DNA from: Haliscomenobacter sp.
GTDB taxonomy: Bacteria > Bacteroidota > Bacteroidia > Chitinophagales > Saprospiraceae
Direction: 5' to 3'
NCBI GenBank assembly: GCA_016713275.1
Contig: JADJPL010000017.1
Span: 54,667 to 118,666 of the forward strand
DNA: 64,000 nucleotides
Shown: positions 1-9,873 of the stretch, piece by piece
Position numbering within the stretch: position 1 is the stretch's first letter
Layout of the letters: each line of letters starts with the position of its first letter
Position numbers and translations under genes: made by a program
Notes under the pieces: generated by a model
Database searches by the model: none
What the model was told of the DNA's origin: nothing
Seen by the model: the letters and a program-made list of their open reading frames with translations, nothing else

Positions 1-2
1 GC

Positions 3-920
3 GCCTGGGATTCCTATAAAAACATGGTTGCCAGCCATGGCGCCAACGCAGTGGTGTTCGCCGCCCACACCAGCACGGTCAGCAAACTGTACAGCCCGAT
101 GGCAGTTCAGTTGCTGAATAACTTCGACCTGGTGTACAGCCAGCCTTACTTCTTCTACAACACGAAAGTAGTGGGCACGGGAGGTTCCTCCACCGAGAAT
201 ACCGTTACTACCAATGTCAACAATGCCGCCAAAAATACCCCGATTGTGCAAACGGGAATGAAGCTAACCTTCGACGACAACAGCAGGGAACTCACCGTCC
301 AAAGCCGCTCCCAGTTTTTTCAATACACGACCGGCGAGTACTTTCTGGCGTTCTACCTGTTGGAAAAAGCCATCGTCAAAGAACAGGCTTCCCGTTCCGC
401 CAGCGAAACCCATTCCAACGTGTTCCGCACATCCCTGCTCCCGGAGGTTTTCGGCAAGCCCCTGGCTTCCGGAACCATCCTGTCGGGCACGTTTCAGGGT
501 AGCCTCTTTACCTATGGCCTGCCTTCCGATTTAGATGTCAACAACCTCATCGTCGCTTCCGTGATCTGGAAAAAGAATGGGACGAAATACGATTTCGTCA
601 ATGCGAATTGGACCGATGTGATTGGCAAAACGGTCACCAGCGTGCAGGACCCTGTGCTTTTGCAGGGATTCCGGGTATGGCCTAATGTCGTGGCCGATGC
701 CGCCCAGGTTCGCATCGCGCTGCCGTCGCCCATGCATCAGGTACGCCTGGACGTATTCGATATGAACGGCAAAAAAGTCACAACCCTTTTCGAAGGCAGG
801 TTGCCCGCAGGAACCCATCCCTTTGAGCTGAGCCGGCGCCAGTTTCCCGCTGCCGGAAAATATACCCTGCGCCTGATGGCCGGCAACCGCATAGCCAGCC
901 AGCCGGTGATGGTTTTTTAA
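3..920 (+). CDS. Omp28-related outer membrane/secreted protein with T9SS sorting domain, 5'-truncated
   Basis: The reading frame is open from base 3 to the stop at 918-920, so the start lies upstream of the window; the first in-frame ATG (24) is probably internal. The middle part, with a 'YFLAFYLLEKAIV' stretch followed by 'THSNVFRTSLL', resembles Omp28-type proteins of Bacteroidota. The last ~85 residues form a type A T9SS C-terminal domain: they open with 'FRVWPNVV', carry a 'DVFDMNGKKV' strand and end in 'PVMVF', which directs export through the type IX system and attachment at the surface. The exact function is not known. The next gene starts 10 nt downstream on the same strand. I am sure of the T9SS tail and less sure of the Omp28 assignment. 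Confidence 0.75.
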   Translation, partial: AWDSYKNMVASHGANAVVFAAHTSTVSKLYSPMAVQLLNNFDLVYSQPYFFYNTKVVGTGGSSTENTVTTNVNNAAKNTPIVQTGMKLTFDDNSRELTVQSRSQFFQYTTGEYFLAFYLLEKAIVKEQASRSASETHSNVFRTSLLPEVFGKPLASGTILSGTFQGSLFTYGLPSDLDVNNLIVASVIWKKNGTKYDFVNANWTDVIGKTVTSVQDPVLLQGFRVWPNVVADAAQVRIALPSPMHQVRLDVFDMNGKKVTTLFEGRLPAGTHPFELSRRQFPAAGKYTLRLMAGNRIASQPVMVF

Positions 921-930
921 TCCCTCTTTC

Positions 931-1386
931 ATGTTCCCCCTGCTCCTGGACCGGTTTCTTCCCAAGCTTACCCTCCAAACGGAGGGCGCCAAACCATTGG
1001 TCTGGGACCCAATCCGGAAATCCTGGCTGGTGTTGCAGCCGGAGGAATCCGTGCGCCAGGCGCTGCTGATCTACCTCCTGGAAGAAAAGGGCGTTCCCCG
1101 AAACCGGATCGCGGTGGAAAAAAAGCTTTTGGTCAACGGCCTTTCCCGAAGAACAGATATTCTGATCTATTCTTCTTCCATGGAACCGCTCGTGCTGGTC
1201 GAGTGCAAAGCCCCAGACGTGCCGCTAAACCAGGAGGTGTTCTTCCAGGCGGTGCGGTACAACATGACCCTCCGGGCGCCGTATTTTATTCTGGTTAATG
1301 GGTTGGTCGGGTTTGGTTGCCGCATCGATCCCGGCTCCGGGGAAATGCTGGAATTAGACGGAATTCCGCATTATACGGGGGGATAG
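931..1386 (+). CDS. Solitary type I restriction HsdR_N-like nuclease-fold protein
   Basis: This 151-residue protein matches the short 'type I restriction enzyme R protein N-terminal domain' family that is common in Bacteroidota as a stand-alone protein. The PD-(D/E)XK core is visible: an aspartate in 'RRTDILIY' followed by 'VLVECKAP', the E-x-K half of the motif. No helicase/translocase part and no hsdM or hsdS gene is nearby, so it is not a working restriction system. It follows the T9SS protein by 10 nt and is followed by a G/C-rich, T-run stretch (1390-1412) that may stop transcription. Its substrate and role are unknown; DNA repair or nucleic acid processing are only guesses. Confidence 0.75.
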   Translation: MFPLLLDRFLPKLTLQTEGAKPLVWDPIRKSWLVLQPEESVRQALLIYLLEEKGVPRNRIAVEKKLLVNGLSRRTDILIYSSSMEPLVLVECKAPDVPLNQEVFFQAVRYNMTLRAPYFILVNGLVGFGCRIDPGSGEMLELDGIPHYTGG

Positions 1387-1482
1387 AAAGCCGGGGTCCC
1401 CGCTTTTTTTTCTAACTTGTCCCTGAATTCGCCGGGACGGAACCCACCAAAGCGCTTCGATTCCGGTTCAACCGCTAACCAA

Positions 1483-2450
1483 ATGAAAACGAAAGAAATG
1501 ATTTTGATTACGGGCGCCAACGGGCAAATCGGGTCCGTGCTCACCGGCGCTTTGCGCGACCGCTATGGAACGGATGCCGTGCTGGCTTGGATATCCGGCG
1601 GCCAATGACCTCCGACGGCCCTTTTGAGGTCCTGGATGTGCTGTACGCTTCCAGGCTGCGCGAGTTGATTGAAAAATACGGGGTTACCCAGATTTACCAC
1701 CTCGCGGCCATACTCTCCGCCAAAGGCGAGCAGCACCCCCAGCAAGCCTGGGACATCAACATGCGCGGGTTGTTTAACGTGCTGGAAATGGCGAGGGATT
1801 TCAACCTCCGGCTCTTCTTCCCTAGTTCCATTGCCGTTTTTGGCCCGACGACTCCCCGGGTGGCTACTCCCCAGGATACCATTACCCAACCCACCACCGT
1901 ATACGGTATCAGCAAAATCGCCGGGGAGAACTGGTGCCAGTATTTCTTCCTGAAATACGGTGTCGACGTGCGTTCGGTCCGCTATCCCGGCATCATCGGT
2001 TACCAATCCCTTCCCGGCGGCGGAACTACGGATTACGCCGTCGAGGTCTTCCACGAAGCGGTGAAGGGCAATCCCTATACCTGCTTTCTTAAAGCGGATA
2101 TGTCCTTGCCTATGCTGTACATGGACGACGCCATTCGCGGCACCCTGGAATTAATGGAAGCCTCTCCCAGCCAGATCCGCATCCGGACCAGCTACAATAT
2201 GGCCGGCCTGAGTTTTACCCCGGCGGAAGTCACCCGAGCCATTCAACAGTACGTTCCCGGTTTCACTGTGGGGTACGAGCCGGATTTCCGTCAGCAAATC
2301 GCCGAAAGCTGGCCTTCCAGTATCGACGACTCGGCTGCCCGGGAAGATTGGGGCTGGAAACCGGTATTTGACCTCGATTACATGACCCGCGATATGCTCA
2401 GCCACCTGGCAGACCATTATTTGGTTAAGTTGCCAGGATTGGGTAGGTAA
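1483..2450 (+). CDS. tdh: L-threonine 3-dehydrogenase (SDR/epimerase-like type), frameshifted
   Basis: The product oxidises L-threonine to 2-amino-3-ketobutyrate with NAD+. The N-terminus 'MKTKEMILITGANGQIGS' is a Rossmann GxxGxxG motif. The rest (from about 1590) has the YGISK catalytic Tyr/Lys motif and the family signatures 'SSIAVFGPTTP', 'GGGTTDYAVE' and 'SIDDSAAREDWGWKP'. The two halves lie in different frames: after 'DAVLA' at 1587 one base is missing, and restoring one base in the codon at 1588-1589 (for example TCG) gives the family sequence 'VLASDIRRP'. The repaired length is 322 residues, normal for this family. kbl lies 26 nt downstream, so the pair makes the threonine-to-glycine pathway. 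Identification is firm; whether the frameshift is real or a sequencing error is open. Confidence 0.85.
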
Positions 2451-2476
2451 TAATTTTTTTTGACTTCATAAACCGA

Positions 2477-3673
2477 ATGGATATGTATACTAGCGTTGAA
2501 CCTGCTTTGGAAAAGGAATTGCAGGAATTGCAGGAGGCTGGTCTGTTCAAAAAAGAACGGATTATCGTCAGCCCTCAAGGGGCGGAAATTGGCCTGAACT
2601 CCGGGCAGGAGGTCCTCAATTTTTGCGCCAACAACTACCTGGGGCTCTCTTCGCACCCCGAAGTGATCCAGGCCGCCAAGGAGACGATTGATACCCATGG
2701 GTTTGGCTTGTCCTCCGTCCGCTTTATTTGCGGCACCCAGGATATTCATAAAGAACTCGAAGGAAAAATTGCGGAATTCCTCGGGCAGGAAGACGCCATC
2801 CTGTATGCCGCCGCTTTCGACGCTAACGGCGGCTTGTTCGAGCCGCTCCTGGGCGAAGAAGACGCCATTATTTCGGATGAGCTCAACCATGCTTCCATCA
2901 TCGACGGCATCCGCCTGTGCAAGGCTTCCCGCCTCCGCTACCGCCACAACGATATGGACGACCTGGAAAAACAGCTTCAGATGGCCTCCGGCGCCCGCAG
3001 GAGAATGATCTCTACCGATGGGGCGTTTTCGATGGACGGCACCATCGCGCAACTGGAAAAAATATGCGATCTCGCCGATAAATACAACGCCATGGTGATG
3101 ATCGACGAGTGCCATGCCACCGGTTTCATGGGTAAAACCGGCAGGGGTACCCACGAATACCGCGGGGTGATGGACCGGATCGATATCATCACCGGCACCC
3201 TGGGCAAAGCCCTTGGCGGCGCTTCGGGGGGCTTTACGGCAGCGAAAAAAGAGATCGTCGATATCCTCCGGCAGCGCTCCAGGCCCTACTTGTTCTCCAA
3301 CACGGTGGCTCCCGCTATCGTCGGCGCTTCCATTAAGGTGCTGGAATTGCTGAGCGCAAGCACGGCGCTTCGGGATAAACTCGAAGACAATACCCGGTTT
3401 TTCCGCAAAGCGATCACCGAAGCCGGCTTCGACATTCTCCCCGGAGAGCACCCCATCGTTCCCATCATGCTGTACGACGCCCCTCTGGCTCAGGAGTTTG
3501 CGGCCCGGTTGCTCGAGGAAGGCATCTACGTCATCGGCTTTTTCTTCCCGGTGGTGCCCAGAGGCAAAGCCCGGATACGGGTGCAGATTTCCGCAGCCCA
3601 CGAACGGGAACACCTGGAAAAAGCGGTAGCGGCATTCACGAAAGTAGGCAAGGCCCTGAACGTGTTGAAATAA
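2477..3673 (+). CDS. kbl: Glycine C-acetyltransferase (2-amino-3-ketobutyrate CoA ligase)
   Basis: This PLP enzyme (398 residues, full length) cleaves 2-amino-3-ketobutyrate with CoA to glycine and acetyl-CoA. Family signatures are 'NFCANNYLGLSSHP' near the N-terminus, 'SSVRFICGTQ', 'DECHATGFMG' and the Schiff-base lysine in 'GTLGKALGGASGG' (about K244). It directly follows tdh, which makes its substrate, so the two form a threonine-degradation operon. The start ATG at 2477 gives MDMYTSVEP; the in-frame ATG two codons later is an equal alternative. The related alpha-oxoamine synthases (BioF, serine palmitoyltransferase) are less likely because of the tdh neighbour. Confidence 0.93.
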   Translation: MDMYTSVEPALEKELQELQEAGLFKKERIIVSPQGAEIGLNSGQEVLNFCANNYLGLSSHPEVIQAAKETIDTHGFGLSSVRFICGTQDIHKELEGKIAEFLGQEDAILYAAAFDANGGLFEPLLGEEDAIISDELNHASIIDGIRLCKASRLRYRHNDMDDLEKQLQMASGARRRMISTDGAFSMDGTIAQLEKICDLADKYNAMVMIDECHATGFMGKTGRGTHEYRGVMDRIDIITGTLGKALGGASGGFTAAKKEIVDILRQRSRPYLFSNTVAPAIVGASIKVLELLSASTALRDKLEDNTRFFRKAITEAGFDILPGEHPIVPIMLYDAPLAQEFAARLLEEGIYVIGFFFPVVPRGKARIRVQISAAHEREHLEKAVAAFTKVGKALNVLK

Positions 3674-3691
3674 CCCTATGATTCCTGTTGT

Positions 3692-5134
3692 ATGAATCGA
3701 CGCCATGCCTTGAAAACAGCCGGCACTTTAGGCGCCGGCTTGATTTGGTCTCCTTCCTTGCTGGCCCGGTTGGGCCGCCCCGGCGATCTGACCCGCCAGG
3801 CTTTTGGCCGGGATTTTATCTGGGGTACCGCTACCGCTTCCTACCAGATCGAGGGCGCGGTGGCTGAAGACGGCAGAACTCCTTCCATTTGGGATACCTT
3901 CTGCGATTTGCCGGGCAAAATAAAGACTGGCGAAAACGGGGACGTCAGTTGCGATTTTTACCACCGCTACGAAAGCGACCTGGAATTGCTGCAGTCGATG
4001 CAGTTCAGCGCTTTCCGGTTCTCCCTCTCCTGGTCCAGGATCCTTCCCGATGGGACGGGAACGCCGAATGAAGCGGGGATCGCTTTCTACCAGCGGGTGC
4101 TGGACGCCTGCGAACGGCTGAACATCACGCCGTATGTGACGCTGTACCACTGGGATCTGCCTCAGGTTCTGGAAGATCAGGGCGGGTGGACCAACCGGAA
4201 AGTGCTCGACTGGTTTGCGCATTACGTGGAGGTCTGTACCCAGGCATTCGGAAACCGCGTCAAATACTGGATGGTACTCAACGAGCCGGTGGTGTTTACC
4301 TCCCTTGGCCATTTTCTGGGCGACCATGCTCCCGGCCGCAAAGGCCTGAAAAACTTCCTTCCGGCTGTGCATCACGCCGCCTTGTGCCAGGCGGAAGGCG
4401 CCCGGATCATCCGCCGTACCGTCCCCGGCGCCGTGATCGGCACGACGTTCTCCTGCGCTCAGGTGGTTCCGGAAACGGATAGCCCGGCAGATAAAAAGGC
4501 CGCCGGCCGCTTCGATGCGTTGATGAACCGCTTGTTTATCGAACCCGCTCTCGGCATGGGCTACCCGGCGGACGCCTTCCCTTTGTTTGAAAAGCTGGAG
4601 CGCGACTATGCCCAACCGGGCGATATGGAGCGCCTGGCGTTTGACTTCGACTTCATTGGTGTCCAGAATTATTTCCGGGTGGTGGTCAAACATACCGTTT
4701 TCCCACCCATCATCTGGGGCAAAGAGATCAAACCGGAAAAACGGGAAGTGCCCGAAGACGGGATCACCGCTATGGGCTGGGAGGTCTACCCGGAAGGGAT
4801 CTACCACGTGCTGAAACAGTTCGCGGCTTACCCCGGCGTGAAACGAATCCTGGTTACGGAAAACGGCGCCGCTTTCGACGACCTCAAATCCGGGGAAACC
4901 GTTAACGACCCACAACGGATTCAGTTTTACCAGGATTATTTGCATCAGGTGCTCCGGGCCAAACAGGACGGCGTGCCGGTGGAAGGCTACTTCGCCTGGA
5001 CCTTGCTCGATAATTTTGAATGGGCCGAAGGCTACCAGGCGCGGTTTGGATTGATCCATGTCGATTTTGAGACCCAGGAACGGACGGTCAAGGAGTCTGG
5101 GAAGTGGTTCCGGGAGTTTTTGTCGAAGGGGTAG
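3692..5134 (+). CDS. GH1 beta-glucosidase with Tat-like signal
   Basis: This 480-residue protein is a complete family 1 glycoside hydrolase that should cleave beta-glucosides from the non-reducing end by a retaining mechanism. The N-terminus 'MNRRHALKTAGTLGAG' has the twin arginines and small hydrophobic stretch of a Tat export signal, so the enzyme is probably periplasmic. The GH1 core opens with 'FIWGTATASYQIEGA'. The acid/base glutamate is in 'LNEP' (about E198) and the nucleophile in 'VTENGAAF' (about E390); 'DNFEWAEGY' is the C-terminal GH1 signature. It lies 18 nt after kbl, but the function is unrelated. Exact sugar specificity cannot be read from the sequence. Confidence 0.92.
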   Translation: MNRRHALKTAGTLGAGLIWSPSLLARLGRPGDLTRQAFGRDFIWGTATASYQIEGAVAEDGRTPSIWDTFCDLPGKIKTGENGDVSCDFYHRYESDLELLQSMQFSAFRFSLSWSRILPDGTGTPNEAGIAFYQRVLDACERLNITPYVTLYHWDLPQVLEDQGGWTNRKVLDWFAHYVEVCTQAFGNRVKYWMVLNEPVVFTSLGHFLGDHAPGRKGLKNFLPAVHHAALCQAEGARIIRRTVPGAVIGTTFSCAQVVPETDSPADKKAAGRFDALMNRLFIEPALGMGYPADAFPLFEKLERDYAQPGDMERLAFDFDFIGVQNYFRVVVKHTVFPPIIWGKEIKPEKREVPEDGITAMGWEVYPEGIYHVLKQFAAYPGVKRILVTENGAAFDDLKSGETVNDPQRIQFYQDYLHQVLRAKQDGVPVEGYFAWTLLDNFEWAEGYQARFGLIHVDFETQERTVKESGKWFREFLSKG

Positions 5135-5158
5135 GGGGGAATAAATGGCCTGCTGTTG

Positions 5159-5205
5159 TTGAGGCTGAGCCTCAAGGAGGTACTGGGCACGAGGCAGGAG
5201 CCTCG
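5159..5205. repeat. Two short GAGGC-type hairpin palindromes (possible terminator of the GH1 gene)
   Basis: Two small perfect hairpins stand in tandem: TTGAGGC/GCCTCAA around a TGA loop (5159-5175) and CGAGGC/GCCTCG around an AGGA loop (5190-5205), the latter followed by a T-rich run (5213-5222). A near-identical palindrome occurs at 12921-12935. They belong to the wider intergenic hairpin family of this window and may end transcription of the upstream gene. Confidence 0.6.
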
Positions 5206-5245
5206 CGCCAGGTTAATTTTTTGTCGCAGGGGTAAAAAAAGATAT

Positions 5246-6435
5246 ATGAACCGATACGTCGAAAAATTGCATCGGATAGCTTCCGGGCCGGAACGCACGA
5301 TCATCGGCCTGATGTCGGGCACTTCCATGGACGGGCTGGATATCGCCCTGTGCCGGTTTCGCGGCAGCGGAACGGGCACAGAAGCCGAAATCCTCGAATT
5401 CACCACCATTCCTTTTGAGGAACACGTCAAAGACGAGGTGCGCAAGGTGTTTGCCCTCCGCACCATCGATTTTCAGCACCTGACCCTCCTGAACGCCTGG
5501 ATCGGTGATCTGCACGGACGCCTGGTGCTTCAGGCCCTGGATTCCTGGGGAATGGCGCCGGATGCTGTGGATGCGATTGCGAGCCACGGACAGACCGTTT
5601 TTCACGCGCCAAAAATCCTCCATGGGCTACCGGATTTTGGCAACGCCACCCTCCAAATCGGCGATGGCGACCATATCGCCGTTCGAACGGGGATCATCAC
5701 CCTCAGCGACTTCCGGCAGAAACACATTGCCGCAGGGGGGAAGGGGCGCCCCTGGCCGTGTACGGGGACTTCCTGTTGTTCTCCCATCCCGACCGCCCGC
5801 GGATTTTGCTGAATATCGGCGGTATCGCCAATTTTACGTATTTGCCTGGAGGACACGTAGCCGAGAACGTTTTCGTGACGGATACCGGTCCCGGGAACAC
5901 GCTGCTCGACGCCGCCACCCGCTCATTTTTTCCAGACAAATCTTATGATGCGGATGGGAAACTGGCTGCTTCCGGCCGGATTTGGCCCGCATTGCTCCAG
6001 GCCTTGAAAGAAGATTCGTTTTTTGTAAAACCGGCCCCAAAAACCACCGGCCCGGAGCTCTTTAACCTGGATTACCTCCGGAAGGCGCAGGAACGATCCG
6101 GCGCATTGGGCGCTTCTCCCGAAGCCCTGCTCGCTACGCTGACCCGCTTCAGCGCGGAGACCATCGCCGAAACCATCCGCCGCGCCGCGCCGCTTTGGAG
6201 TAACGCGGATTTTTTTCTCAGCGGCGGCGGCGCGCACAACCCGGTACTCGTCGGGCATTTGAGCGAATTGCTCCCCGGGAGGGAGATGGCGCCTTTCGAC
6301 CGGCTTGGGTTTTCCGGCGATGCCAAAGAAGCCCTCCTGTTCGCCGTCCTGGCCAATGAAACGCTGGCCGGGGGGCTGGTCCCGTTTCAGGGAATCCCGT
6401 CGGTGTGTATGGGGAAGATTAGTTTTCCTGGGTAA
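5246..6435 (+). CDS. anmK: Anhydro-N-acetylmuramic acid kinase, frameshifted
   Basis: AnmK phosphorylates and opens 1,6-anhydro-MurNAc during cell-wall recycling. The start at 5246 gives MNRYVEKLHRIA, followed by the ATP-binding 'GLMSGTSMDGLDIALCRF'. Other signatures are 'DAIASHGQTVFH', 'GDGDHIAVRTGI', 'LNIGGIANFTYLP', 'DTGPGNTLLDAA' and 'FFLSGGGAHNP'. The frame breaks at a run of six G (5735-5740): seven G would restore 'HIAAGGEGAPLAVYGDFLLF', the family sequence. The repaired protein is about 396 residues, normal length. The indel at a homopolymer makes a sequencing error the simplest explanation. It converges with the DUF1501 gene, whose stop is 12 nt away. Confidence 0.87.
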
Positions 6436-6447
6436 AAGAATGATCGA

Positions 6448-8007
6448 TTACCTTTTTATCAGGATGCCGGTCTTGACAAACTGCCGTCCCTGTACGCGCA
6501 CGTAATAATTCCCGGAAGCGAGCCGTTGCCCGTCAATCATCAGTTCATGCGCTCCGGAGGCGAAGCTTTGGTCGGCGAGCACCTCGAGTTCGCTGCCTAT
6601 CGCGTCGAACAAACTGATCCGGATATGCCCGCCGGGAGAGGAAAAGCGGAGGGTCGCCTCGGAAGCGAACGGGTTGGGGTAGAGCTTGAGGTCTACCAAA
6701 TCGTTCAAATACGCTTCGCGGGTTGGGGTAGTCAGATTGCAGTCTTTCAGGATGGGGAGGTAGGTGAAATTGGGGTGGATCAGGGCTTTGATGTCCTGGT
6801 CTGGCACCTGGAACCAGTCTTTGAGGATGGAGCCGTAGATATCGCGAAAATCGATCTGCATGGCTACGCCTTCCTGAGTAGTTAGTTTCTCCGGGATTTG
6901 GGGGTTATTTCCCAGAACCTGGGTTTGGATGCAGGAACCAAACACGAAGAGCGGGGCTGCCGTTCCGTGATCTGTTCCCACGCTGGCATTAGAGCCAATC
7001 TGGCGGCCAAACTCGGAAAAGGTAATTCCTACGACCCGCTGTTCCAGGCCGAGCATTTTCAGGTCGTTCTGAAAAGCGCCGATAGCGTCGGAAAGCTGGC
7101 CCAGCAGATTGGCATGCACGCCCTGGGTTTTGTCGGCGGAATCCACCTGAGTAGCGTGGGTGTCAAAACCGCCGATATTGGCGATGTAAATTTTGGTTTT
7201 CAGCCCACCAGAGATCATTAAGGCGATGTTTTTGAGCTGATCCGCCAGGCGGTTGCCGGTGGGGTAGGTAGCCAGGTTTTTTCCTTTTTTTGCGGCCCCG
7301 GAAATGGAGTCGCCATAGGCGTTGCTTTGGACGATGGAGGTCCTGAGAAAGGACAATTCATTTCCATAAGGAGTATCTGGGGTTTCGCCTCCATTCCCTT
7401 CGGTGAGTTTGATGAGCGCAAAGGGGTCGCTGAGGGTCAGACTGAAATTGGTGGCCGTGCCCTGGCAGGTTTCCGATACGGTAGACCCCATCGTAATGGC
7501 GAAGGGGTCGGGCGCCGATGCATTGGGATAATCGATTGGATAGCCTGGCGCCTGGGTTTCCAGGTACCTGCCCAGCCAGCCGGTGTTCCAGTACTCGTTG
7601 GCGGGGGAGGAGGAAAGCCAAATGTCTGTGCTCCGGAAATGCGACCTGTTTTGATTGGGGTATCCCACGCTTTGAACGACCGCCAGGTTCTCTTCCTCAT
7701 ACAAGGCGCGCAGGGCGCCCATCGCCGGATGAAGGCCAAGGGTATCTTTCAATGCCAGGATCTTGTTCTTTGGTATGAGCAGATTAGCCCGCACATTGGC
7801 CAGCCGGTCGTACTGGTCGATGGGAAATACCATGTTCAGGCCGTCGTTGCCGCCATTCATCTGTACAAGGATCAGGACGCGGTCGGAGGCGGGATCAATG
7901 GCATTAAACAGCGGCGAGCGGGGCATGGCGGACAGGCGCATTCCGTTGAGCAAAAAGGGAATGGAAACGGCGGCGCCGGTGTTTTTGAGGAATTCTCTTC
8001 TCTTCAT
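6448..8007 (-). CDS. DUF1501 family protein with T9SS sorting domain
   Basis: This 519-residue protein begins 'MKRREFLKNTGAAVSIPFLLNGM', a Tat/Sec-type signal typical of DUF1501. The domain body contains 'LVQMNGGNDGLNMVFPID', 'GGFDTHATQVD' and 'VGITFSEFGRQIGSNASVGTDHG', the metal-site-like motifs of this sulfatase-related family. The last ~80 residues ('LYPNPFASEATLRF' to 'KTGILIKR') are a T9SS type A domain. It lies 39 nt downstream of the DUF1800 gene in the same direction, the usual pairing in Bacteroidota and Planctomycetes. The biochemical role is unknown; the pair is thought to act on exported substrates at the cell surface. Confidence 0.9.
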   Translation of the reverse strand: MKRREFLKNTGAAVSIPFLLNGMRLSAMPRSPLFNAIDPASDRVLILVQMNGGNDGLNMVFPIDQYDRLANVRANLLIPKNKILALKDTLGLHPAMGALRALYEEENLAVVQSVGYPNQNRSHFRSTDIWLSSSPANEYWNTGWLGRYLETQAPGYPIDYPNASAPDPFAITMGSTVSETCQGTATNFSLTLSDPFALIKLTEGNGGETPDTPYGNELSFLRTSIVQSNAYGDSISGAAKKGKNLATYPTGNRLADQLKNIALMISGGLKTKIYIANIGGFDTHATQVDSADKTQGVHANLLGQLSDAIGAFQNDLKMLGLEQRVVGITFSEFGRQIGSNASVGTDHGTAAPLFVFGSCIQTQVLGNNPQIPEKLTTQEGVAMQIDFRDIYGSILKDWFQVPDQDIKALIHPNFTYLPILKDCNLTTPTREAYLNDLVDLKLYPNPFASEATLRFSSPGGHIRISLFDAIGSELEVLADQSFASGAHELMIDGQRLASGNYYVRVQGRQFVKTGILIKR

Positions 8008-8046
8008 GCGTAAGGAGATTTTTGGGAATGGAAAATCAGTCCCGTT

Positions 8047-9738
8047 CTAGCTGAGATAAAATTCCGCCATGCTCAGGATGGCCTGGAACAGGTTGCGCAA
8101 TTTGGATTCCACCGCGTTTTTCAAATTGGTATCGGACGGCTTGCTGAGGTACTGCTGGTATTCAATGGTCCACTCGTAATCGGGAAGACCGGGCAAAAGC
8201 ACTTCTTTCAGATCCGCCAATTGGGCTTCCGTCAGGGGTTGCGGCAGCAGCAGGTCGGAGAGTTCCAGGATCAACGCATTGGGATCCAGGCGGTTTTGCA
8301 GGTGGGTGATCATGCTCAGGGGATCGATCCGGAGCCGGAAGCCGCCGATCACCGTGCCTTCGATGGCCATGCGGTTGGTGTAGGTCATCCTGGCGGCAAG
8401 GGTGGTGGCATTGATCCAGATGCGGTAGAAAGAAGGCTCCTGGTAGAAGGGCTTCCAGCCGGCTACATCCGGCGGATTAAAATATTCCATCTGCTGCAGG
8501 TTGATGGTCCGGCTGAGGTTGAACAGCAGGGAGTATTTCTGGGTCTGCCCGGCAGGAAGGGGAGTGTAGGTTTGCTTGATCAGGCCCCAACTGAAATCCA
8601 GCGGGTTTTTAATCATAGGGCCCACGTTGAGCGCATCAAAGAAGTGGGCGCTTCCCAGGAGCGCTCGCAGCGCAGGTTTAATCTCGTAATTGGAGGAAAA
8701 TAGCAACTGCGCCATGGGTGCGATGACCTGGGTCTCGACCTCGTCGGTAATCTGGTAGTAAACAAACCACCGGTACAACTTCCGGCAAATGAACCGGGCA
8801 ACTTCCGCTTTTTTGAAAATGAGGTCGACGACCGCCTTGTATTCGTTCTCGTTTTGGTTGAGGATCTCCGCGTAATCAAACCGGTGCGACAATACTTTCT
8901 TGGTGGTGTCGTGTTGGGCGGGACGGAAAACAGCGCCGGCCTTGACCGTGGCATTGGTGGTCCGGTAGCCGTTGTCTCTCCATCCGGTCAGCGCTTTGGC
9001 GATCTCCTTGACGTCCGTTTCGGTGTAGTTGGTGTAATCGCCCGGGCCTGCCAGCGGGCCTTTGCCAATGGTGAACAACTCCAGCAACTCCCGGGCATAA
9101 TTTTCATTGACCCTGGTTCGGGTGTTGACGTTCCCGTTCAGAAACCGGAGCATGGTGGGGTCGATGGTCATCGCCTTGACCAGGTCCCGGAAATTCCCCC
9201 AGGCATAGCTGCGCAGGAGCGTAATATGGTAGTAAAGGAAATTCGGATCGTTTATGTCGCTGGTAGCAAAGTGGTTATGCCAGAAAAGCGTGAGTTTCTC
9301 CCGGATATTGATCCGTTCTTTCAAAATCTGGTCGAAGGTCCAGGCCCTTAAGCTCCGGTTTCGGTAGCCGAGGATGTTGTTGTCCGCGTTGTTGAAGGGC
9401 GCGTCAACCCAGGTTTTTCCAACCGGTACGGCTGCATCGGAAGCATACTCGAGGTTGAGCGGTTTATCGGGTAGAGGCGGTTCGGCAAACAGCCGGTCCA
9501 GGGTGGCGCTCAACCCTTCTTCTGCCGACTGCCGGATCAGCTCGATGGTAGGGCCAAATGTGGCACGCCGAAGTAAATGCGCAGCCTGCTGGGCACTCCA
9601 GCTTCCGGTGTACGGCTCAAGGCCTCCCTGGAGCGGCCTGACAGGTGAGGAAGCGGCAGAAAACTGGGGGCCACTACTTGTTGTATTCGTTCGTTGTCCG
9701 GATCCGGATAACAGGGAAAGGGTGGATCTTCTATTCAT
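8047..9738 (-). CDS. DUF1800 domain protein
   Basis: This 563-residue protein contains the DUF1800 signatures 'HLLRRATFGPT' near residue 55, 'LTLFWHNHFATS' and 'NENYARELLELFTIGKG', and 'VKEIAKALTGWR'. The N-terminus is unusual: 'MNRRSTLSLLSGSGQRTNTTSSG' is Ser/Thr-rich with no clear hydrophobic signal, so how it would be exported is not obvious. It is the first gene of a two-gene unit with the DUF1501 protein downstream. Function unknown; family co-occurrence suggests they work together. Confidence 0.88.
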   Translation of the reverse strand: MNRRSTLSLLSGSGQRTNTTSSGPQFSAASSPVRPLQGGLEPYTGSWSAQQAAHLLRRATFGPTIELIRQSAEEGLSATLDRLFAEPPLPDKPLNLEYASDAAVPVGKTWVDAPFNNADNNILGYRNRSLRAWTFDQILKERINIREKLTLFWHNHFATSDINDPNFLYYHITLLRSYAWGNFRDLVKAMTIDPTMLRFLNGNVNTRTRVNENYARELLELFTIGKGPLAGPGDYTNYTETDVKEIAKALTGWRDNGYRTTNATVKAGAVFRPAQHDTTKKVLSHRFDYAEILNQNENEYKAVVDLIFKKAEVARFICRKLYRWFVYYQITDEVETQVIAPMAQLLFSSNYEIKPALRALLGSAHFFDALNVGPMIKNPLDFSWGLIKQTYTPLPAGQTQKYSLLFNLSRTINLQQMEYFNPPDVAGWKPFYQEPSFYRIWINATTLAARMTYTNRMAIEGTVIGGFRLRIDPLSMITHLQNRLDPNALILELSDLLLPQPLTEAQLADLKEVLLPGLPDYEWTIEYQQYLSKPSDTNLKNAVESKLRNLFQAILSMAEFYLS

Positions 9739-9873
9739 AATCGGCGCTTTTCGGGATATAGGAAGATGCGTGCTTTGACTTAAGAAAGATAAAAAGGTTT
9801 ATTTCTTCCCGGAGAATTTTTTTTTGGGCTACATTTGGAATAGATCCGGCATAATGAAAACGCCGGTTTGCTT

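Noticed and set aside
931..1386. Part of a restriction-modification system
   Set aside because: Only the HsdR_N-like nuclease fold is present; no helicase, methylase or specificity gene lies nearby.
2417..3706. 429-codon open frame on the minus strand opposite kbl
   Set aside because: It is antisense to the clearly conserved kbl gene; its His/Gly/Val-rich composition is typical of a shadow frame in GC-rich DNA.
3728..5059. 443-codon minus-strand frame opposite the GH1 gene
   Set aside because: Fully antisense to a complete beta-glucosidase with intact catalytic motifs; no protein-like features of its own.
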